Source: Vibrio metoecus (GTDB taxonomy: Bacteria; Pseudomonadota; Gammaproteobacteria; Enterobacterales; Vibrionaceae). Taken from it: a stretch of DNA of 64,000 bases. Made by a program: the position numbers and the translations under genes. The notes under the pieces were generated by a model. It saw only the letters and a program-made list of their open reading frames with translations. It ran no database searches and was not told where the DNA came from. Location: positions 186,001-250,000 of the forward strand of contig NZ_CP035687.1 of NCBI RefSeq assembly GCF_009665255.1, written 5' to 3'. Below, piece after piece: positions 1 through 7,176 of the stretch (the stretch's first letter is position 1; each line of letters opens with the position of its first letter).

Positions 1-1712
1 TTCGCAGTGCTAAAGGCGAAGTCGACCGCGTAACGTTATGGATTGGCGACCCCTATATCTGGGCGAAAGGCGGATTAGACGGCGGCAACTTAGGAGGAAG
101 TGACGCCCATGGCTGGATTGGTGGTACCGAAGTACCCATGTATTTAGAAGGCCAAAGTGAACATCATGACCATTGGTTTGCTTCCTTTGTTCCACCGAAA
201 AAGCGTAGCCGTTACGGTTTTATCCTGCATGGTAAAGAAGGGGAAAAACTGCTGTTTGGTGAAAAACGCTGTGTGGATATTCAGAACAAGCGACAAGCAG
301 ATATTGAGCTGAGCAATTTAAGCAACTTTTTTTGCTTTCCTTACATCAACCCCAAAGACGTTTTAAAAACACCAGAATGGGTACGCAACACCATCTGGTA
401 CCAAATTTTCCCTGAACGTTTTCACAATGGACGGCCAGAGATTTCACCACCACAAGTTGAGCCTTGGGGAAGCACGCCAACCCGTCACAATTTTATGGGC
501 GGTGATCTATGGGGCGTTATTGAAAAATTGGATTACTTACAAGATCTTGGTGTCAACGGACTCTATTTTTGCCCTATTTTTACGGCTAATGCTAACCATA
601 AATATGACACGATTGATTACTACAACGTCGATCCACATTTTGGCGGTAATGAGGCGTTTCGCGCTTTGGTGCAAGAGGCTCATCGTCGCGGGATGAAAGT
701 GATGTTAGATGCGGTATTCAACCATATTGGCCACCAGTCACCACTATGGTTGGACGTGGTAGAAAAAGGGGCTGAGTCTCGCTACGCCGACTGGTTCTGG
801 ATCAAACAATTCCCTGTGTATCCGGATAAACCTAAATCCGAGTGGGATTTTAGTAACCTCCATTATGAAACGTTTGCCAACGTAGCCGAAATGCCCAAGT
901 TGAATACCGAAAATCCTGAATGTCGTGCTTACCTTTTGGATGTAGCCCGCCATTGGATCGAAGAGTTTGATATCGATGGATGGCGACTGGACGTGGCAAA
1001 TGAAGTTGATCACGACTTTTGGCGCGATTTCCGCCGTTTAGTCAAAGGCATAAAACCTGACTGCTACATATTGGGCGAAATATGGCACGAAGGCATGCCT
1101 TGGTTGCGTGGAGATCAATACGATTCGCTGATGAATTACCCGCTCACACAAGCGATCACAGACTTTTTTGCGCTGGGTACTGATGATAAGACACGCTTTA
1201 TCCACTCAGTTACCCATTCTTACCTTGCTTATCCACGCAATGTAAACGAAGCGATGTTTAATTTGCTGGAAAGTCACGACACGACGCGCCTGATTAGTTT
1301 GTGTGGCGGTGATAAACGCAAAGCGAAACTGGCTTATCTGTTCATGTTCACGCAAGTCGGAGCTCCCTGTATCTACTATGGTGGCGAAATTGGTATGGAT
1401 GGACAAAAAGGAATTGGCTTAGAACTGAACCGAAAATGCATGGTTTGGGACGAGGATCAGCAAGATATTGAATTTAAATCTTTTATACAGAAGCTTATCC
1501 AGCTTCGCCGAGCCTATCCGGAATGTAACTACCCCTATCTAGAATGGATTGATGTAGCACATCCTCATGTCGTTGCCTTCCGTAAAGGCTCACTGCAAGT
1601 GGTGATCAATAATAGCGATAGAGAAGCAGTGTGCACCGTGAATGGCAACGAACTCACTCTTCCTGCATTTGGCTTTGAAGTGCGGGATCTTCAGACCTTA
1701 CAAGTGTTATGA
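1..1712 (+). CDS. GH13 neopullulanase/cyclomaltodextrinase-type alpha-glucan hydrolase (5' end outside window)
   Basis: The reading frame is open from base 3, so the gene starts upstream of the window. The first visible residues look like the N-terminal beta domain (CBM34-like) of neopullulanase and maltodextrin glucosidase. All four GH13 regions are present: DAVFNH near 708-725, GWRLDVANE with the nucleophile Asp at 990-992, LGEIWHE with the acid/base Glu at 1077-1079, and LESHD with His-Asp at 1275-1280. The family hydrolyses short maltodextrins, cyclodextrins or pullulan, usually in the cytoplasm when no signal peptide is present; the N-terminus cannot be checked here. The stop overlaps the next start by four bases (ATGA), so the two are translationally coupled. 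The family is certain; the exact substrate is inferred. Confidence 0.9.
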   Translation, partial: RSAKGEVDRVTLWIGDPYIWAKGGLDGGNLGGSDAHGWIGGTEVPMYLEGQSEHHDHWFASFVPPKKRSRYGFILHGKEGEKLLFGEKRCVDIQNKRQADIELSNLSNFFCFPYINPKDVLKTPEWVRNTIWYQIFPERFHNGRPEISPPQVEPWGSTPTRHNFMGGDLWGVIEKLDYLQDLGVNGLYFCPIFTANANHKYDTIDYYNVDPHFGGNEAFRALVQEAHRRGMKVMLDAVFNHIGHQSPLWLDVVEKGAESRYADWFWIKQFPVYPDKPKSEWDFSNLHYETFANVAEMPKLNTENPECRAYLLDVARHWIEEFDIDGWRLDVANEVDHDFWRDFRRLVKGIKPDCYILGEIWHEGMPWLRGDQYDSLMNYPLTQAITDFFALGTDDKTRFIHSVTHSYLAYPRNVNEAMFNLLESHDTTRLISLCGGDKRKAKLAYLFMFTQVGAPCIYYGGEIGMDGQKGIGLELNRKCMVWDEDQQDIEFKSFIQKLIQLRRAYPECNYPYLEWIDVAHPHVVAFRKGSLQVVINNSDREAVCTVNGNELTLPAFGFEVRDLQTLQVL

Positions 1713-2599
1713 AATTAGGATTTTCTGTTGATTCCGAGTGGATATGGAGCATGCTCATCGATGACGGTGGGCAGCCTCTCTATCACGGCCAGTTAATTTC
1801 CCCCACCAACATGCAGCAAACCGCGGAGCTTATAACGAACGTGGCTCTTAACATGCAACGCATGTTTGGAACCTTAACGCTAATAGGCATTAATTTGATG
1901 CCTGACTGCTGGCAAGGGGCATTACCTAAGGCTAAAGAAACGCTGTCTCAGTGGTTATCAACGCACCTTACCGTTCCCTATCAAATCTTAAATCCGGCTG
2001 TCATTGCGCTAGCGCAAATACAGCCGCTACCTCAAGGCAATACCTTAAGTGCCGTATTAGACGATGGCTGCGAGTTGTACGTAACTGATCAACTCAATCC
2101 AAACGATCCCTATCGCCACGTGCTCGATTTAAGCTGGGCACATAAGCCACTGAAGGGATATCAAAGCTTAATTGATGGGCTGACGCCCCTTTGTACTTGC
2201 GGTAGTGATGAGTGCATTCGTCAATACTTATCGAGCAAAGGGCTTGAGCGCCAATATCATCAGCTCTCTTTACAACATTGCACCGCGAGCGAAATTATCC
2301 AAAATGTTGATCAAAACCAAGCATGGTCAACCCGTATCTATCGCATCTGGATTGATCAGCTCGCTCGCGCTCTATCCGATGCGATCATTCACTTCAAACC
2401 CAAGCTGCTCATCTTAAGTGGCGGTCTAATCCAACACCCTGATTTAGCCTTAACTCTAAGAAGCGCCTTAAGTCGCTACTGTCTATCTGAAGCCCTACCC
2501 AAAATCGAGTGTCTTAATAATGAAGGATACGATTTTGCTAAGGGCTCAGTCTCGATGTACACCGTAAATTGTGCACAACTCCCTACATTCACCTCATGA
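1709..2599 (+). CDS. Degenerate ROK-family (sugar kinase-like) protein, probably non-catalytic
   Basis: A 296-residue protein that follows the ROK fold pattern but has lost the catalytic signatures. The ROK zinc motif is kept as CTCGSDEC near residues 162-169, and a late ILSGG fits the second nucleotide-binding motif. The N-terminal DxGGT phosphate loop reads DSEW. The catalytic Asp of the usual N-D-A-N reads N-P-A-V. The glucose-binding E-x-G-H reads L-S-W-A-H, keeping only His. ROK members are sugar kinases or sugar-responsive repressors; this one has no helix-turn-helix. It overlaps the GH13 gene upstream by four bases and runs into the TrmB-type regulator downstream. A sugar-sensing or scaffolding role is an inference. 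Kinase activity looks unlikely. Confidence 0.75.
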   Translation: MKLGFSVDSEWIWSMLIDDGGQPLYHGQLISPTNMQQTAELITNVALNMQRMFGTLTLIGINLMPDCWQGALPKAKETLSQWLSTHLTVPYQILNPAVIALAQIQPLPQGNTLSAVLDDGCELYVTDQLNPNDPYRHVLDLSWAHKPLKGYQSLIDGLTPLCTCGSDECIRQYLSSKGLERQYHQLSLQHCTASEIIQNVDQNQAWSTRIYRIWIDQLARALSDAIIHFKPKLLILSGGLIQHPDLALTLRSALSRYCLSEALPKIECLNNEGYDFAKGSVSMYTVNCAQLPTFTS

Positions 2600-2652
2600 T
2601 GAGTGGTAACCTTGACAGGAAAATTCGTGTGAATCATTACCGAGGAACCCCC

Positions 2653-3465
2653 GTGACCGAGCTGGTAACAAAACTGATGGACTTTGGCTTTACCAAAACC
2701 GATGCCTTGGTTTATATCAATTTACTCAAAAATGGCCGCGCCAGCGGTTATAAAATTGCCAAAGATATTTCACTTTCTCGCTCATCTGTCTATTCGTCGA
2801 TTGATAACTTGTATAAGAATGGCTGCATTTTTATGTCTGATGGAGAGACGAAAGAATACGAAGCGAAATCACCCGATTTGATTTTTAGCCAGATTGAGAA
2901 AAAAACCATAGAAAACATTCAGATCCTGAAAAAAGAACTCTCACGGATGATGCTTCAGGAAGAGAAAGAATTTATTTACAACGTGTCCGGGTTTGAAAAC
3001 CTGTTACAAAAAGCACGAGAAATGCTGAACTTGGCGCAAATCGAGGTCTATCTCAATACTGATTTTCATCTTGACCTTATCGCGGATGAAATGTGCCAAG
3101 CCATTGAACGCGGTGTGCGAGTGATTGTTTTCTCTTTCAATCGGTTAAGTCTGCCTCATCCGAAAATCGAGCACTACTCTCGCTCCGACAATGAGGAACA
3201 GCGCTACCCTTCACACCGTTTTATGTTGGTGGTGGATATGAAACAAGCCATGATGTTCTCTAACCGAGAAGAGACACAAGGGCTTTTTTCTAACAATCAC
3301 TTAATGGTGAAAATGATGGCGGAACACATTCATAGTGACATCTACCTCACCGAGTATGAAAAACTCGCGCCAGAGAAGCGCTGTCGTATTGCCACAGTGC
3401 ATGAATTAGAAAACAGCATGGTGATTGATGACCGCTTAAGCTTACAAGCTCAAATAAAAGCATAA
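2653..3465 (+). CDS. TrmB-family sugar-responsive transcriptional regulator
   Basis: The N-terminal winged helix (about residues 1-70: LMDFGFTKTDALVYINLL, then SGYKIAKDISLSRSSVY) and the PLD-like effector region are typical of TrmB regulators, which control maltose and maltodextrin genes in archaea and some bacteria. I chose the GTG at 2653 because a GAGGA Shine-Dalgarno lies six bases upstream and VTELVTKLMDFG matches the usual family start. Two in-frame ATGs at 2596 and 2599 overlap the ROK-like stop codon but have no ribosome site. As third gene of the operon it probably regulates the GH13 enzyme in response to a glucan breakdown product. A strong terminator follows. Confidence 0.8.
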   Translation: MTELVTKLMDFGFTKTDALVYINLLKNGRASGYKIAKDISLSRSSVYSSIDNLYKNGCIFMSDGETKEYEAKSPDLIFSQIEKKTIENIQILKKELSRMMLQEEKEFIYNVSGFENLLQKAREMLNLAQIEVYLNTDFHLDLIADEMCQAIERGVRVIVFSFNRLSLPHPKIEHYSRSDNEEQRYPSHRFMLVVDMKQAMMFSNREETQGLFSNNHLMVKMMAEHIHSDIYLTEYEKLAPEKRCRIATVHELENSMVIDDRLSLQAQIKA

Positions 3466-3478
3466 GTGGAAAAACTGA

Positions 3479-3503
3479 GGCGGGATAGGATCCCGCCTTT
3501 TTT
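3479..3503 (+). terminator. Rho-independent terminator of the GH13/ROK/TrmB operon
   Basis: An 8-bp perfect stem, GGCGGGAT paired with ATCCCGCC, has a 3-base loop and is followed by six T residues. It sits 14 bases after the regulator stop codon. Confidence 0.9.
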
Positions 3504-3549
3504 ATCGATACAAGAGATTGACCTGCAAAAACGAAGTCATCTGGCAATC

Positions 3550-4224
3550 TTAGGCCAACAAAATCTCTCTCAGCTCATGCAGTGAAACCACTTCATAATG
3601 TGGCGTAATGCCATCTGGTTTCGGGTGCTGATGAACATTAAGCCAGCAAGTTTCGATGCCAAAATTCAAGCCACCAAGAATGTCAGAATGTGGATTATCC
3701 CCGACCATCAGCACTCGGCTTTTGGCTGGGTTCCCCATACGCTCTAGTGCGTGGGCAAAAATGCCAGCATCGGGTTTAGCAATCCCGACTTCTTCAGAAA
3801 TCACAATCTGATCAAAAAAGTCAGTCATGCCGGTTTTAGCCAGCCGAACATCTTGTAGTTCTGTAAAACCGTTGGTGATAATGCCCAAACGCGCTTTACC
3901 TTGTAGCGCTTGCATCAACTCCATCGCTCCCGGTAGCAAGGTGCAAATATCCGCCATGGCTTGTAAAAATGCACTATTAAGCTCGTCAGTGGTGGTATTG
4001 AGCTTTTCAGCCCAACCAGAAAAGCGCGTATGTTTGAGCTGCGCGGCAGTAATATCGCCGTTTTGGTAATCCACCCACAGCGGTTTATTCACTTCTTGGT
4101 ATTGGTGAAAATCTTGTTCGGTAAAATCCACGCCTTTGCGCGCGAACATCAGCTGCATGCCTTTAAAAGCATCGAAATGAAACAAGGTCTCGTCAGCGTC
4201 AAATAAGATCCAATCGTACTTCAT
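3550..4224 (-). CDS. yjjG: Pyrimidine 5'-nucleotidase YjjG (HAD superfamily)
   Basis: This 224-residue protein follows E. coli YjjG along its length. HAD motif I is FDADETLF near residues 8-15, motif II is ITNG, the lysine motif is GIAKPD, and motif IV is MVGDNPHSDILGG. YjjG dephosphorylates non-canonical pyrimidine nucleotides and dUMP/dTMP in the cytoplasm (house-cleaning). The start at 4224 has an AAGGAG site eight bases upstream; a longer frame reaching 4320 has no such site. It is divergent from the LysR gene at 4326, with about 100 bp of shared promoter region. Confidence 0.93.
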   Translation of the reverse strand: MKYDWILFDADETLFHFDAFKGMQLMFARKGVDFTEQDFHQYQEVNKPLWVDYQNGDITAAQLKHTRFSGWAEKLNTTTDELNSAFLQAMADICTLLPGAMELMQALQGKARLGIITNGFTELQDVRLAKTGMTDFFDQIVISEEVGIAKPDAGIFAHALERMGNPAKSRVLMVGDNPHSDILGGLNFGIETCWLNVHQHPKPDGITPHYEVVSLHELREILLA

Positions 4225-4325
4225 GATGATCTCCTTAAAATCAGGCTGACAGTGTAGATTGTTTTTTAATTGATGATAATCTCCGATTATGGAAACTTTT
4301 TGTTTTTCTCTATTCAACAATCATT

Positions 4326-5234
4326 ATGCTGACAACTTTTTCTTCTATTCCTGTTTTTGTTGCAGTTGTCGAATGTGGCAGCTTCTCTCTTGCAGCCAAA
4401 AAACTCAAAATCACCAAATCGGCGGTCAGTAAAAGGCTTTCTCAGCTTGAAGATGATTTAGGGATTCGGTTGATCAATCGTACAACACGAAAATTAAGCT
4501 TAACTGAAGCGGGGGAACGTTATTACTACCATGTTTCACAAGCACTGAGTTACGCCCGACAAGGAATGGATGCTGTCACCGAATTGCAAGGTGAACCACA
4601 AGGCAAACTAAAAATTACCGCGCCTATGTCTTTTGGCGTTCTACACATCGCGCCCATCATTGCTGACTTCATCTCTATTTATCCTAAGGTAGAAATAGAT
4701 TTGCAACTGGAAGACCAAATGGTTGATCTGATTGAAGGTGGCTTTGATCTCGCCATTCGGATAGGACACCTACCCACATCGAACCTTGTTGCGAAACGCC
4801 TTGTGACTTGTAAAAGTGTTCTTTGTGCTTCACCTGAATACTTAGCGCGTTATGGCGAACCTGAAAAACCTGCCGATCTCCTTGAGCATAACTGCCTTGT
4901 TTATACTTATTTTCGCGGCGGCAATGAATGGACCTTTCACCATCAACAGCAAGAGGTCAAAGTCATCCCCAAAGGCAATCTAACGGTGAATAACAGTGAA
5001 GCGATTCGCAGAGCCTCACTTGCAGGGTTAGGTATTGCTCAACTGCCGACTTTTCTGGTCAGCAAAGATCTGGCTGGTGGAGCACTCCAATCGGTAATGA
5101 CACACTATTCTCTGCCAGTCCATGCGGTCTATGCCGTTTTTCCTGAACGTAAACACCTACCTTATAAGGTTCGAGCTTTCATCGATTTCTTGCAGCAAAA
5201 GCTAGGAAATAATCAGCCTTATTGGGATAGCTAA
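4326..5234 (+). CDS. LysR-family transcriptional regulator
   Basis: 302 residues. The N-terminal helix-turn-helix (residues about 5-63, with SFSLAAKKLKITKSAVSKRLSQLE) is followed by a periplasmic-binding-like effector domain (residues about 90-295). The CrgA/AphB-type branch is suggested by GKLKITAPMSFG and by the DLAIRIG motif. The inducer is unknown. It is transcribed divergently from yjjG. LysR regulators often act on the adjacent divergent gene, but YjjG is an ordinary housekeeping enzyme, so the target may be elsewhere. No DNA target can be assigned from sequence alone. Confidence 0.9.
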   Translation: MLTTFSSIPVFVAVVECGSFSLAAKKLKITKSAVSKRLSQLEDDLGIRLINRTTRKLSLTEAGERYYYHVSQALSYARQGMDAVTELQGEPQGKLKITAPMSFGVLHIAPIIADFISIYPKVEIDLQLEDQMVDLIEGGFDLAIRIGHLPTSNLVAKRLVTCKSVLCASPEYLARYGEPEKPADLLEHNCLVYTYFRGGNEWTFHHQQQEVKVIPKGNLTVNNSEAIRRASLAGLGIAQLPTFLVSKDLAGGALQSVMTHYSLPVHAVYAVFPERKHLPYKVRAFIDFLQQKLGNNQPYWDS

Positions 5235-5368
5235 ATGTGAGCACAAGGTCAAAAGGCCAAATTCGAATGAGGAATAGACAGATTCGGTGACTTAGCGCAA
5301 AAAGTAGCCCGACATTTCTTTTTATAAAGAGCCGTGAAGCGATACATTGAACGGCAGAAGGAGTGGTT

Positions 5369-5545
5369 ATGAAGCGTTTTTTCCCGTCAGCAGTGATGTT
5401 GATCCCGTTTGTGGTCAAACATTACCCCGAGCAGGAAGAGTATTCAGCGGCAGAAGATGGCACGGAGCATGACACTCCTTCCTCGATGGCTCAAGACCAT
5501 CTCACCGACACGTCTAAGGCGCATAAGCAATCTATGGAGGATTAA
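5369..5545 (+). CDS. Small hypothetical protein upstream of elbB (58 aa)
   Basis: An ATG at 5369 is preceded by AGAAGGAG about six bases away, and the frame runs 58 codons to a TAA at 5543-5545. The elbB ATG at 5550 follows four bases later, which suggests co-translation. The product starts with a short hydrophobic stretch (FFPSAVMLIPFVV, residues 4-16), then a very acidic, hydrophilic tail rich in Glu and Asp. I do not recognise a family. The good ribosome site and tight spacing argue for a real gene rather than chance; sequence conservation has not been checked. An in-frame GTG at 5363 is a less likely start. Confidence 0.6.
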   Translation: MKRFFPSAVMLIPFVVKHYPEQEEYSAAEDGTEHDTPSSMAQDHLTDTSKAHKQSMED

Positions 5546-5549
5546 TGTC

Positions 5550-6200
5550 ATGAAGAAAGTCGCGGTTATTCTCAGTGGCTGTGGAGTATTCGATGGAGCA
5601 GAGATCCACGAATCGGTGCTTGCGCTGCATGCCATCGAGAAACAAGGAGCCAGTTGGCACTGCTTTGCGCCGAATGTGCAGCAGATGCATGTCATTAACC
5701 ACCTCACGGGTGAAGAGATGCCAGAAACACGCAATGTGTTGGTGGAATCTGCCCGCATTGCGCGCGGAAAAATCCAAGATGTAGCCACACTCAATGTGAA
5801 TGAATTTGATGCACTTTTGCTCCCAGGCGGGTTTGGAGCCGCGAAAAATCTCACCGACTTTGCGGTGAAAGGCGCACAGTGCAGTATCAACCCGGATGTA
5901 GCTGCCGCTTGTCTTGCTTTTGCGGATGCGCAAAAACCTGCGGGTTATATCTGTATTGCCCCAACCATCATACCGATGATTTATGGCGAAGCCGCTCAAG
6001 GCACGATTGGCAATGATCACGGCACCGCAGCCGCATTTAACCAATTAGGTGGCCAGCACGTGGATTGCCCAGTGGAAGGCATCGTATTTGATGAAAGACA
6101 TAAAGTGCTTTCCACCCCCGCCTACATGTTGGCAGAGAATATTTCCCAAGCCGCTTCCGGTATTGAAAAATTGGTTGAGCGACTACTGCAGCTAGCTTAG
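5550..6200 (+). CDS. elbB: ElbB, DJ-1/PfpI-like glyoxalase
   Basis: 216 residues closely matching E. coli ElbB: KKVAVILSGCGVFDGAEIHE at the start, INHLTGEEMPETRN in the middle, PGGFGAAKNL and TPAYMLAENI near the end. The family belongs to the DJ-1/PfpI class I amidotransferase-like fold; ElbB has weak glyoxalase III activity and was linked to isoprenoid biosynthesis in E. coli. Cys in YICIAPT (about residue 135) is the likely nucleophilic-elbow cysteine. The start at 5550 has TGGAGG ten bases upstream, inside the end of the small ORF before it. Cytoplasmic. Confidence 0.93.
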   Translation: MKKVAVILSGCGVFDGAEIHESVLALHAIEKQGASWHCFAPNVQQMHVINHLTGEEMPETRNVLVESARIARGKIQDVATLNVNEFDALLLPGGFGAAKNLTDFAVKGAQCSINPDVAAACLAFADAQKPAGYICIAPTIIPMIYGEAAQGTIGNDHGTAAAFNQLGGQHVDCPVEGIVFDERHKVLSTPAYMLAENISQAASGIEKLVERLLQLA

Positions 6201-6224
6201 CGTTTTGCCAACTCAATCGACAAC

Positions 6225-6247
6225 AATGCCCACTTTAGGTGGGCATT
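6225..6247. terminator. Hairpin after elbB
   Basis: A 9-bp perfect stem, AATGCCCAC paired with GTGGGCATT, with a 5-base loop, 24 bases after the elbB stop. The T run after it is weak (ATTGGTTT), so it may be a poor terminator or an mRNA end protector. Confidence 0.55.
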
Positions 6248-6271
6248 ATTGGTTTATCCCATCTAATCCAC

Positions 6272-6340
6272 ATATCCCAAGTTGTTTCTATGCTTTTAAG
6301 CTGCAGCGGTATTGGCTGTAATTCAAGGTCGTTTGGGTAC
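6272..6340 (-). repeat. Internally deleted ERIC remnant (about 70 bp)
   Basis: The stretch AAGCTGCAGCGGTATTGGCT at 6299-6318 matches the reverse complement of the right part of the full ERIC at 14530-14657 with one change. The far end, TCGTTTGGGTA at 6330-6340, matches the other terminus (AGTTTGGGTA). The central half is missing. Shortened ERIC derivatives of about this size are known from enterobacteria. Confidence 0.6.
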
Positions 6341-6535
6341 AGCGATTTGTCCAATAAATGAAACGTCCGCATCAATAATGCTAGGTATATAAAATTTCTG
6401 GATGACGAGATTGCGAACAACCAAACAGAGCTATACCCTTGGTAACGTAATCGGTAGCAGAAAAACGTTGGCTTCTCCTGATACCGCAGTCACCTTCAAT
6501 TCAACAATTTATTTATTCAGTTTGGAGAAAACCCA

Positions 6536-6946
6536 ATGAGCTTACTTAAAGAGTTCAAGGCTTTTGCATCTCGTGGCAATGTAATCGACATGGCAGTCGG
6601 TATCATCATTGGTGCGGCGTTTGGCAAAATAGTGTCGTCTTTTGTCGCCGATATCATTATGCCGCCAATCGGTATTATTTTAGGCGGTGTGAATTTTAGC
6701 GATCTGAGTTTCGTGTTACTTGCCGCGCAAGGTGATGCCCCTGCTGTAGTGATTGCCTACGGCAAATTTATCCAAACCGTGGTCGATTTTACGATTATCG
6801 CGTTCGCCATTTTCATGGGTTTAAAAGCGATCAATAGCTTGAAGCGTAAGGAAGAAGAAGCGCCTAAAGCCCCACCTGCGCCAACCAAAGATCAAGAACT
6901 GCTTTCTGAAATTCGTGATTTGTTAAAAGCACAGCAAGATAAATAA
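6536..6946 (+). CDS. mscL: Large-conductance mechanosensitive channel MscL
   Basis: 136 residues, the usual MscL length. The N-terminal amphipathic helix MSLLKEFKAFASRGN leads into TM1 (VIDMAVGIIIGAAFGKIVSS), a short periplasmic loop, TM2 (VVDFTIIAFAIFMGLKAI) and a charged cytoplasmic helix (EEEAPKAPPAPTKDQELLSEIRDLL). MscL forms a homopentamer in the inner membrane and opens near lytic tension to release solutes on hypo-osmotic shock. The start has GGAGA seven bases upstream. Monocistronic, with its own terminator. Confidence 0.97.
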   Translation: MSLLKEFKAFASRGNVIDMAVGIIIGAAFGKIVSSFVADIIMPPIGIILGGVNFSDLSFVLLAAQGDAPAVVIAYGKFIQTVVDFTIIAFAIFMGLKAINSLKRKEEEAPKAPPAPTKDQELLSEIRDLLKAQQDK

Positions 6947-6967
6947 CTCTGGATGATTCCCCCTTCT

Positions 6968-6992
6968 AAGGCGCTCACTTGAGCGCCTTTTT
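6968..6992 (+). terminator. Rho-independent terminator of mscL
   Basis: The stem AAGGCGCTC/GAGCGCCTT with a four-base loop is followed by a short T run (TTTTT). Confidence 0.85.
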
Positions 6993-7097
6993 CCATTTTA
7001 ATGCATCGAATGAGAGTAAAAATCTCGTGCTTCAATTGATCAAAATCAGCAATCCGCTAAAATCCCAATCGCTCGCAGAATTCACTCCATAAGAATC

Positions 7098-7145
7098 TTT
7101 ACAAGCCACAATTTATCGCTATGATTTGCGCGCAAACGTTTTCCT
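7098..7145 (+). promoter_or_regulatory. fhs promoter with PurR-like operator
   Basis: TTTACA (7098-7103) and TATGAT (7120-7125) are separated by 16 bp and fit a sigma-70 promoter. Just downstream, GCGCAAACGTTTTCCT (7130-7145) matches the PurR consensus ACGCAAACGTTTTCGT at 14 of 16 positions, including the palindromic core. The box covers the expected transcription start, where a repressor would block initiation. Fhs makes 10-formyl-tetrahydrofolate for purine synthesis, which fits purine control. The match is seen; the regulation is inferred. Confidence 0.7.
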
Positions 7146-7176
7146 CACCATTTTTACCGCTCTAGATGAGGGTTTT

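Larger units (their letters stand above)
6201..6535. other. Intergenic region elbB-mscL
   Basis: 335 bases without a supported gene. It holds the hairpin at 6225-6247 and the ERIC remnant at 6272-6340. The remainder should hold the mscL promoter; I see no strong -35/-10 pair. GGAGA precedes the mscL ATG. Confidence 0.6.

Noticed and set aside
5444..5890. A 148-codon minus-strand frame inside elbB
   Set aside because: It runs antisense to the well-recognised elbB gene, has no family match that I can see and no ribosome site.
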